From assembly GCA_036258795.1 (NCBI GenBank), contig DATACZ010000023.1, positions 1-12,885 on the forward strand: a DNA stretch of 12,885 nt, written 5' to 3'. Position 1 is the first letter of the stretch; each line of letters opens with the position of its first letter. This document shows, piece after piece, positions 7,257 to 12,885 of the stretch. The DNA comes from DATACZ01 sp036258795. GTDB lineage: Bacteria; Actinomycetota; CADDZG01; JAHWKV01. Position numbers and translations under genes: made by a program. The notes under the pieces are model-generated. The model saw nothing but the letters and a program-made list of their open reading frames with translations, was not told where the DNA came from and did not search any database.

Positions 7257-7409
7257 CTAAGCAGGAAGGACCCTTACCGCCGGGCGGCCGGTGTCGGCAA
7301 CGTCGTCGTGAATACCGGGGACATGTTGAGGAACGACCGGCGCCGAGCCCAATACTCCGCCGAACAGCACGATGTGAAACGTCAGAAGCAGGCCGGTTGA
7401 GTGGTGCAT
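7257..7409 (-). pseudogene. Signal-peptide fragment of the deacetylase gene, cut off by an in-frame amber codon
   Basis: This piece is in the same frame as the deacetylase at 6525-7214 and ends at TAG (7257-7259), only 42 bases before the deacetylase TTG. From the ATG at 7409 it encodes 50 residues. These begin MHHSTGLLLTFHIVLFGGVL and run into GSAPVVPQ, which reads as a signal peptide with a plausible cleavage site near GSA, followed by a short polar linker. The n-region has histidines but no lysine or arginine. Most codons end in G or C, as in the neighbouring genes. Joined through the TAG, the pieces make a secreted deacetylase of about 294 residues, with the amber at codon 51. Possible explanations are a recent nonsense mutation, a sequencing or assembly error (CAG to TAG is one change), or two separate reading frames. 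An upstream GTG at 7460 is also in frame but has no ribosome binding site. Confidence 0.5.
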
Positions 7410-7431
7410 CTTCTGGGCGGTCCCTTCCTCG

Positions 7432-7470
7432 ACATATGACGTCAGAGTGGGAACTGTCACTTAACGTGAC
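7432..7470 (-). promoter_or_regulatory. Possible promoter and operator for the deacetylase/zinc-ribbon/his run
   Basis: On the minus strand GTGACA (5 of 6 matches to TTGACA) is followed after 18 bases by TATGTC, a weak -10. A transcript would start roughly 15 bases before the ATG at 7409. The -35 overlaps a perfect dyad, GTCAC-N5-GTGAC (7456-7470), and the spacer contains the palindrome TGACGTCA (7437-7444). The dyads are certain as sequence; the promoter reading is weak. This 140-base gap after dnaE is the largest one upstream of the his genes on this strand. Confidence 0.25.
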
Positions 7471-7549
7471 GCCCGGAACCACCCTTTCCTCACAAATATC
7501 TTGAGTTGACGAGTTTTTCGCGCCCTAGAAGCGCAGGGTGGTCTGGTTG

Positions 7550-10500
7550 TTAGCTTTGACTTACCAGCGAGGCGGTGCCGAGCACCGATTTGAGCTCGGC
7601 AAAGAGCCCATTGCGAAGCTCCACGGTGAAGCCGCCCAGCTTCAAGATGGTTTCGCCGTTGGCCGCTCCCCCGAGGTGAAGCAGTACCGGCGAGCTACCC
7701 GGATGAGCGGCCAGGACGGCCTTGAGCTCCTCGATCCTGTTGGGCGTGCAGGATTCGGGAGCCATCCTTATTCGCAGCGGCGTGTCCGAACCGCTGAGGT
7801 CCGGACGGGTCACCTTGATCGCCATGAGCTTGGCGTTGTCATCCCTCAGCTCAACCCGCCCTTTGATGATCACTATGGCGTCGTCGCTCAGCAGCTCGGG
7901 CGGCGTCTCCTGGACCGTCTGAGGCCAGAAGGTAACCTCGACGGTGCCCTGCAGGTCCTCTAGCACCCCGCTGAACCAGGGATCGCCCTTCTTGGTGAAC
8001 TTCCGTGTCATGCGGGACAGGATGCCCCCCACGGTACGCTGCTGGCCGTCAGGGCCTTCGGCAAGCGCGGGGATTGAAACTTCAGTCTGCACCTTGAGGG
8101 CAGCCTCAATGGCGGCCAGAGGATGTTCCGACACGTAGAACCCGAGCATCTCCTTCTCACTTCGAAGAAGCTCCGACCTAGCGACTTCATTTCCACCGGG
8201 TCCAAGGTCCCAACCGTTGCCAAGCCGGCTGGGCTGCTTCCCGGAGCCTTCACCGAAGAAGGAGAACTGTCCCGCCTCCTCGGAACGGCGCTCAGCCAGG
8301 ACCGCCTCGATGAGACGTCCGGCTTTCTCCGACATGACGAGAGTCCCGGCTTTCGGGCCGATTTCAAGCAAGGCACTGCGGCTCACGCCGAGGCAGTCGA
8401 ACCCGCCCGCCTTGGCCAGGCTTTCGATGACCTTCTTGTTGAGGCAGGTGGCGTCGACCCTACGGCAGAAGTCGCCGAATCCCTGAAACGGGCCACCTTT
8501 GGCCCGGGCTTGAATGATGCGTTCGGCCACCGCCTCGCCCACATTTCGGATTGCCGATAGGCCGAATAAAACCTCGTCCCCCCTGGGAGTGAAGTCGAGG
8601 TCGCTGTCGTTGACGCTCGGAGGCAGCATCTGAATGCCCATAGCTCTGGTCTCGGCCAGGTACACGGGCATCTTGTCGTTGCGGTCCTTGGCCGAGGTGA
8701 GAAGCGCGGCGAGGTATTCGACCGGGTAGTTGGCCTTGAGCCAGGCGGTTTGATAGGCGATAAGGCCGTAACCGTTTGCGTGGGCGCGGTTGAACGAGTA
8801 GCCGGCAAACGGCCGAATGAGCTCCCACAGATCTGACGCCTCCTCGGCCGTGAGTCCCGAAGCTGCACACCCCGACTCAAAGTGGCTCTTCCACTTGACC
8901 AGCTCGTGGCTCTTCTTCTTGCCGATGGCGTACCTCACCATGTCGGCATCCTGAGCGGAGAAGCCAGCGACGACCTGGAGGATCTGCGTCACCTGTTCCT
9001 GATAGACGATTACGCCGTTGGTGTCGGCGAGCACGTTCTCCAGCAGAGGGTGGAAGTAAGTCACCGATGAGGGGGCATGCTTTCCCTTGACGTACCGCCC
9101 GATCTCCTCCATGGGGCCTGGGCGGTAGAGGGCAATGAGGGCGGCAATCTCCTCGAACCGGTCGGGCCTGAGCTGACGGCACAGGCGGGTCATACCTCCA
9201 GACTCCATCTGGAAGATGCCGGCCGTAGCTCCCTCCTGGAGAATCGCAAAAGCAGCAGAGTCGTCCAGCGGCAGCGAGTCGACGTCCACCTCCACACCCC
9301 GGTTCTCCTTGATGTGGCGGACTGCATCCCCGATGACGGTGAGGTTCCTTAAGCCGAGGAAGTCCATCTTTAGAAGGCCGATCTGCTCGATGGCTCCCAT
9401 CTCGAACTGGGTGACAAGGTCCCCGTCGGTCTTCTGAACCGGGACTAGGTTAGTTAGCGGCTCCCGGCCTATCACCACCCCGGCGGCGTGGACCGAGTGC
9501 TGCCGTCGCAGACCTTCCAGCTTGCGGGCAGTGTCGATTACCTGGCGGGCGCTGTCCTCTGTCTGGTAGGCGGTCCTGAGGTCGGCGGCGTTCGGATAGG
9601 CATCGTTTCGGCCGGTGTGCTCGGGCCACTCCACCTCCTTGTCGAAGCAGGCGGCAAACGGAGCCTCTTTGCCAAGGACCAACGGTGGATAGATCTTGGC
9701 CAGCCGGTCGCCCACCGCATATGGGTGCCCAAGAACCCGTGCGGCGTCGCGGATCGCCGCCTTGGCCTTGATGGTAGAGAAGGTGATGATCTGGGCCACC
9801 CGATCCTCGCCGTACTTTTGTGAGACGTACCGGATGACCTCGCCGCGGCGCCGCTCGTCGAAGTCAATGTCGATGTCGGGCATCGACTTGCGGCCCGGGT
9901 TGAGGAAACGTTCGAACCCCAGCTTCCAACGCAGAGGGTCCAGCTCCGTTATACCGAGGGCGTAAGCTACGATCGACCCACCCACGGACCCGCGGCCCGG
10001 TCCGACCCGGATCTTGTTGGCTTTCGCCCACTGCACGAAGTCGGCCACGATGAGGAAGTAACCCGAGAAACCCATCTGTTCGATGACGTCAAGCTCCATC
10101 CTCAGCCGTTCCTCCGCCTCCGGGGTTACCGGGTTGTAACGGCGTCTCAATCCCTCCACGGCCTGCCTCTCCAGGTAGCTGGCCAGCGTGTGGCCCTCCG
10201 GAACCTCGAACACGGGCAGCAGCATCTTGTAGAGCTCGACGTCCACGTCGCACATCTCAGCCACCATGAGGGTGTTGTGCACCGCCTCCGGATAGTCGGG
10301 GAAGGCCTGGAGCATCTCACCGGAGCTCTTCAGGTAGAACTGATCGGTATCGAACTTCATCCTGTTGGTGTCGGAGAGCTCCTTGCCCGTCTGGATGCAC
10401 AGCAATATGTCGTGGGCCTCGGCATCATCCTTGTGCGTGTAGTGAGAGTCGTTTGTCGCCACCGTCTGGATGCCGAGCTCGCGGCCGATCTCGACCACCT

Positions 10501-11068
10501 CGGCATTGAGGGCAGCCTGGCCCTCCACTCCCTGGTACTGAAGCTCCAGGAAGTAGTGATCCCCAAAGATCTCCTTGTATTCGGCCGCTACCTTCCTTGC
10601 TTGGTCGAGCTTGCCGGCGGTTATGTTCCTGGCCAGCTCGCCGGACAGGCAGCCCGATAGCACGACAATCCCCTCCGAGTACTGGGACATGAGCTCCCGG
10701 TCCAAGCGCGGCCGCCTGGAGCGCGGGTCGTAGCCTTCCGTAAAGCCGAGCGAGGAAAGCTTGATCAGGTTGTGGTACCCGGCGTTCGTGGCCGAGATCA
10801 TGGTGAGGTGGTGATACGAGTCTTGGTGCCTGGCCGGGCGGTCGAAACGGCTGCCCGGGGCCACGTAGGCTTCCATTCCAATCAGCGGCTTTATGCCCGC
10901 CGCCCTACCCTCCAGGTAGAAGGGGATAGCTCCGTACATGACGCCGTGGTCGGTGAGGGCCAAGGCCGGCATGTCCAGTTCACCGGCCCTGGAGAACATC
11001 TCCTTGATACGGCTGGCGCCGTCCAGCATCGAGTACTCCGAGTGGGAGTGAAGGTGAACGAAGCTCAC
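7550..11068 (-). CDS. dnaE: DNA polymerase III alpha subunit, DnaE1 type
   Basis: This is the replicative C-family DNA polymerase, 1172 residues, full length. Domains in order: the N-terminal PHP domain (about 1-280) has a complete set of likely metal ligands, H7 and H9 (VHLHSHSEYS), D16, H41 (TDHGVMYG), E66, H99, C140, and D207 and H209 (ATNDSHY). Palm and fingers carry GPGRGSVGGS (357-365), catalytic D400 and D402 in PDIDIDF, and D569 in KMDFLGLRNL. A helix-hairpin-helix region lies near 835-895. QFSFF at 934-938 fits an internal beta-clamp binding motif. An OB fold (about 1010-1085) and a short C-terminal domain follow. In mycobacterial DnaE1 an intact PHP site proofreads, so the same is plausible here by analogy. 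The start is GTG, 7 bases after GGAGG (11076-11080), giving the canonical MSFVHLHSHSEYSMLDG. The next gene on the strand begins about 140 bases later, so dnaE may be its own unit. Confidence 0.97.
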   Translation of the reverse strand: MSFVHLHSHSEYSMLDGASRIKEMFSRAGELDMPALALTDHGVMYGAIPFYLEGRAAGIKPLIGMEAYVAPGSRFDRPARHQDSYHHLTMISATNAGYHNLIKLSSLGFTEGYDPRSRRPRLDRELMSQYSEGIVVLSGCLSGELARNITAGKLDQARKVAAEYKEIFGDHYFLELQYQGVEGQAALNAEVVEIGRELGIQTVATNDSHYTHKDDAEAHDILLCIQTGKELSDTNRMKFDTDQFYLKSSGEMLQAFPDYPEAVHNTLMVAEMCDVDVELYKMLLPVFEVPEGHTLASYLERQAVEGLRRRYNPVTPEAEERLRMELDVIEQMGFSGYFLIVADFVQWAKANKIRVGPGRGSVGGSIVAYALGITELDPLRWKLGFERFLNPGRKSMPDIDIDFDERRRGEVIRYVSQKYGEDRVAQIITFSTIKAKAAIRDAARVLGHPYAVGDRLAKIYPPLVLGKEAPFAACFDKEVEWPEHTGRNDAYPNAADLRTAYQTEDSARQVIDTARKLEGLRRQHSVHAAGVVIGREPLTNLVPVQKTDGDLVTQFEMGAIEQIGLLKMDFLGLRNLTVIGDAVRHIKENRGVEVDVDSLPLDDSAAFAILQEGATAGIFQMESGGMTRLCRQLRPDRFEEIAALIALYRPGPMEEIGRYVKGKHAPSSVTYFHPLLENVLADTNGVIVYQEQVTQILQVVAGFSAQDADMVRYAIGKKKSHELVKWKSHFESGCAASGLTAEEASDLWELIRPFAGYSFNRAHANGYGLIAYQTAWLKANYPVEYLAALLTSAKDRNDKMPVYLAETRAMGIQMLPPSVNDSDLDFTPRGDEVLFGLSAIRNVGEAVAERIIQARAKGGPFQGFGDFCRRVDATCLNKKVIESLAKAGGFDCLGVSRSALLEIGPKAGTLVMSEKAGRLIEAVLAERRSEEAGQFSFFGEGSGKQPSRLGNGWDLGPGGNEVARSELLRSEKEMLGFYVSEHPLAAIEAALKVQTEVSIPALAEGPDGQQRTVGGILSRMTRKFTKKGDPWFSGVLEDLQGTVEVTFWPQTVQETPPELLSDDAIVIIKGRVELRDDNAKLMAIKVTRPDLSGSDTPLRIRMAPESCTPNRIEELKAVLAAHPGSSPVLLHLGGAANGETILKLGGFTVELRNGLFAELKSVLGTASLVSQS

Positions 11069-11174
11069 TCTCGAACCTCCAAGACGACGGCCGGCCCTAG
11101 CTTTGAAGTGCGGGGGAAGTGAGGCGATGCTCCCGGCTTCGGAACAATGCTTCGCACCGTTAGGGCCCCCGGAA

Positions 11175-11188
11175 TTACAGGGCTGTAA
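11175..11188. promoter_or_regulatory. Perfect dyad TTACAG-GG-CTGTAA, candidate operator
   Basis: Two perfect 6-base arms are separated by two bases. Relative to the proposed dnaE transcription start near 11192, the dyad covers roughly +5 to +18, where a bound repressor would block transcription. It does not match the actinobacterial LexA box (GAAC-N4-GTTC) or other operators I know. The dyad is certain as sequence; its role is inferred. Confidence 0.35.
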
Positions 11189-11198
11189 CTAGCGGGTC

Positions 11199-11229
11199 AT
11201 TCTATCCTGTGCCTGCAACCAGAGGTCAA
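11199..11229 (-). promoter_or_regulatory. Putative dnaE promoter
   Basis: On the minus strand TTGACC (11224-11229) and TAGAAT (11199-11204) each match the sigma-70-type consensus at five of six bases. The spacing is 19 bases, slightly long. A start near 11192 would leave a leader of about 120 bases before the GTG of dnaE. Confidence 0.4.
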
Positions 11230-11370
11230 GGCTAAATCCAAGTTCACGATTCCGCACGGCCGCGCTTAATCCAAGCCAGGTGGTTCGGTTGGTCTTGGGC
11301 TGGCTGGCAATAATCAAGTGATAGGCCGCGCGCTGGACTGCGAAGAGCTTGCGTTGACTTGGGGGGAGCC

Positions 11371-11850
11371 ATGGCGAGTTGGCAGGAGGTGACCGAAGAG
11401 GCTCAAGAATTAGCCGCCGCCGTCAAGGAAATCTTTGACGCCCACCGCCACAAGGTCCTGGCCACCCTGCGAAAGGACGGCTCGCCTCGAATAAGCGGGA
11501 CCGAAGTCATCTTTGCGTTTGGGGACCTGTGGCTCGGGGGCATGTGGAGATCGAAGAAGGCCCTCGACCTGCTTCGGGATCCCCGATTTGCCCTCCACAG
11601 CGCAACGATCGATCCAGACGACAACTGGCCTGGCGACGCCAAGATCTCCGGGACCGTCAAAGAGGTGCAGGACCAGGAGGAGAAGTCTGCGATTCGGCAA
11701 GAGATTGGGGAGGGCCCCATCGGGCCGTTTCACCTATTTCGGGTGAACGTCCATGAGATGGTGCTGACCAGAGTTGGGGACCCACCGGACCACCTCGTCA
11801 TCGAGCTTTGGCGTGAGGGTGAGGGAGTGCGGCGCTTCGAGCGTAAGTAG
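11371..11850 (+). CDS. PPOX-fold flavin/F420-type oxidoreductase family protein
   Basis: The 159-residue product has the split-barrel fold of the pyridoxamine 5'-phosphate oxidase (PPOX/FDOR) superfamily. The hallmark is HKVLATLRKDGSPRISG (27-43), followed by FGDLWLGGMWRSKKALDLLR and DPRFALHSA. These are the strand-turn-strand and the cofactor phosphate-side segment of this group. Members bind FMN, FAD, F420 or heme and reduce varied small molecules; many in actinobacteria are uncharacterised. A true PdxH is unlikely because the chain is short and lacks the PdxH C-terminal signature. The ATG at 11371 is chosen over an in-frame TTG at 11359 because the G-rich ribosome binding site (11361-11368) lies between them; the spacing to the ATG is short. 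The gene diverges from dnaE and ends at a strong hairpin. The cofactor cannot be assigned from the sequence alone. Confidence 0.85.
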   Translation: MASWQEVTEEAQELAAAVKEIFDAHRHKVLATLRKDGSPRISGTEVIFAFGDLWLGGMWRSKKALDLLRDPRFALHSATIDPDDNWPGDAKISGTVKEVQDQEEKSAIRQEIGEGPIGPFHLFRVNVHEMVLTRVGDPPDHLVIELWREGEGVRRFERK

Positions 11851-11867
11851 CCGGGGCTCCGGACGCG

Positions 11868-11901
11868 TCAGGGGCCCGGACATCTTGTGTCGGGCCCCTG
11901 A
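11868..11901. terminator. Bidirectional terminator-like hairpin
   Basis: A perfect 11-base inverted repeat (TCAGGGGCCCG and CGGGCCCCTGA) surrounds a 12-base loop, in the 87-base gap between two converging genes. No T-run follows on either strand, which is common for actinobacterial hairpin terminators. It probably serves both the PPOX gene and the FG-GAP gene. Confidence 0.75.
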
Positions 11902-11937
11902 TCGCAGCTAACTGCTCAACACTTACTCAGAGCCGAG

Positions 11938-12885
11938 TTAGTCTCCCAGCCGATAGTACTCCCACACGTCGAGCTCGGTGGATAGGACGCTGTTGCAGTC
12001 CCCACCGGCCGCATCGTGGCCGGCAAGGTTCGCAATGCTTCCCTGCCCACCGGCCAGTCCGAGGGTCGGGTGCCGCAATACCTCGGCTGCGGGGTACTTG
12101 GCGCAGTCGTCGGTCAGTTCCCCGAACCAGAAGGAGAGGGTGGCGCTGACCGGGCTGAGCTTGTTTCGACCTGGGGAAGTCAACTCCCCAATGAAGGTCC
12201 AGGCGGCATCGCCCTGGTCACGCTTCGCCCAGTCGAATATCCAGGCGCCCCACCGGCCGTCCGCCAGGCGGTGCACCAGCGGCAGGTAGAATCCGCCCTC
12301 TTCCCACTCGAACGGAATTCCCTTTACCTGCTCGCCCTCGTCATCGAGGACGTGGAAGGTTGCCACCTTGTCGTCGCCATCTCTCACGAGGCTGACCAGC
12401 CCCGGAGTGTTGGTGCTCCCCAGCCAGAAGATCTGGGAGTGCGCGTACTGCGGGGCGAGCTGACCCTCAGCGGCGTCCTCGTCCTTGTTCACCGCCAGCC
12501 AGCTGCCCAGCCCATCGAGAGGCGTGGAGGAAGGCTGTGCCCAGACGGAGTAAGGGATCTCCTGAGTTAGTTCCTCTGGATCCGGAGTCTCGGTTGGAGA
12601 GGGGGACGGTGAGGGCGTCACGGGTTCAACGCCCGGGAGGACCGCAAGTTCCCCATCGCCGGCCACGACTATGTCGGCTCTGGAGTCGCCGACCACGTTT
12701 CCGATCGCCAAGGCTTCCGGCGAGTAGGACGGCGTGCTCGGAACCGTAAAGAGGCTCTCCGCATCCAGCCCGGAGGCGCCCTGAGCGTAAACGCCCACCT
12801 TGCCGCCGTTGCCGTGAGCGACGGCTAGGTCTGCTTCGCTGTCGCCGTTGAGGTCACCTGCCGCCAAGCCCTGAGGGCTATTTTC
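11938..12885 (-). CDS. Secreted FG-GAP/VCBS repeat protein, C-terminal part (5'-truncated)
   Basis: The frame is open to the right window edge, so the first residues, ENSPQGLAAGDLNGDSEADL, are internal. At least two FG-GAP/VCBS-type repeats are visible. One has a full calcium loop, DLNGDSEAD (residues 11-19 of the fragment); the second, degenerate, reads NVVGDSRADIVVAG. A Pro/Ser/Thr linker (around TPSPSPSPTETPDPEE, 90-105) connects to a C-terminal domain of about 205 residues. This domain contains FEWEEGGFYLPLVHRL, GRWGAWIFDW and TFIGELTSPG, and two cysteines (261 and 297) that could form a disulfide. From memory it resembles the beta-sandwich (DUF3472-like) domain of secreted actinobacterial proteins, but I could not verify this. 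Repeats, linker and paired cysteines all point to an extracellular protein, with the export signal beyond the edge. It ends with TAA, facing the PPOX gene across the shared hairpin. Confidence 0.75.
   Translation of the reverse strand, partial: ENSPQGLAAGDLNGDSEADLAVAHGNGGKVGVYAQGASGLDAESLFTVPSTPSYSPEALAIGNVVGDSRADIVVAGDGELAVLPGVEPVTPSPSPSPTETPDPEELTQEIPYSVWAQPSSTPLDGLGSWLAVNKDEDAAEGQLAPQYAHSQIFWLGSTNTPGLVSLVRDGDDKVATFHVLDDEGEQVKGIPFEWEEGGFYLPLVHRLADGRWGAWIFDWAKRDQGDAAWTFIGELTSPGRNKLSPVSATLSFWFGELTDDCAKYPAAEVLRHPTLGLAGGQGSIANLAGHDAAGGDCNSVLSTELDVWEYYRLGD

Larger units (their letters stand above)
11069..11370. other. Divergent intergenic region between dnaE and the PPOX gene
   Basis: About 300 bases without a credible gene. 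The dnaE side holds a good ribosome binding site (GGAGG, 11076-11080), a plausible promoter (11199-11229) and a perfect dyad (11175-11188). On the plus side I see only weak candidates, such as TTGGTC followed 16 bases later by TAATCA near 11290-11320, and no clear promoter for the oxidoreductase gene. Confidence 0.5.

Noticed and set aside
7257..7259. General recoding of TAG as a sense codon in this organism
   Set aside because: TAG ends hisF, hisA, hisD, the zinc-ribbon gene and the transporter at sensible C-termini, so TAG is a normal stop here.
7228..7482. Alternative 84-codon minus-strand frame over the deacetylase N-terminus
   Set aside because: Its product is Arg/Ser/Pro-rich with no domain, as expected of a shadow frame. 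The frame shared with the deacetylase has a signal peptide and coding-like third positions.
7513..7540. Terminator after dnaE based on a T-run and a GCGC stem
   Set aside because: The stem is only four bases and the A/T run is on the wrong side for termination on either strand.
11359..11370. TTG start four codons upstream in the PPOX gene
   Set aside because: It would place the start before the G-rich ribosome binding site, which can only serve the ATG at 11371.
1..12885. CRISPR arrays, tRNA or rRNA genes, insertion sequences or phage genes
   Set aside because: I saw no regularly spaced repeats, cloverleaf-like sequences, transposase or phage proteins on either strand.

Overview
The window is GC-rich chromosomal DNA, most likely from an actinobacterium. 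The evidence is the hisD-hisC-hisB-hisH-hisA-hisF order with tight overlaps, frequent GTG starts, and a long DnaE1-type polymerase with a complete PHP metal site. Some features suggest a deep-branching or uncultured lineage rather than a streptomycete or mycobacterium. HisA looks like an ordinary HisA rather than PriA, HisB has the general bacterial NSHH motif, and no impA separates hisA from hisF. The lineage call is inference; no rRNA, tRNA or mobile element is present.

Layout. Positions 2-805 (+) hold the C-terminal half of a DHA2-type major facilitator efflux protein, cut by the window edge. A small acidic protein of unknown function follows (846-1031, +). Facing them is a long minus-strand run. 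In transcription order it holds dnaE (11068-7550), a polysaccharide deacetylase gene that appears split by an in-frame amber codon (7409-6525), a small double zinc-ribbon protein (6488-6249), then hisD, hisC, hisB, hisH, hisA and hisF (6224-1107). Three successive his junctions (C/B, B/H, H/A) are 4-base ATGA or GTGA overlaps. Diverging from dnaE is a PPOX-fold flavin/F420-type oxidoreductase gene (11371-11850, +). It ends in a strong hairpin shared with a converging, right-edge-truncated secreted FG-GAP/VCBS repeat protein (12885-11938, -).

How the genes work together. HisH and HisF form the glutamine amidotransferase/cyclase IGP synthase. HisA supplies its substrate, HisB dehydrates its product, HisC transaminates, and HisD carries out the last two oxidations to histidine. 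hisG, hisE and hisI are not here. DnaE is the replicative polymerase and is only a neighbour.

No new multi-gene system is evident. The items most worth a second look are the amber-interrupted deacetylase, a perfect TTACAG/CTGTAA dyad just downstream of a plausible dnaE promoter, the uncharacterised zinc-ribbon protein at the head of the his run, and the C-terminal domain of the FG-GAP protein.
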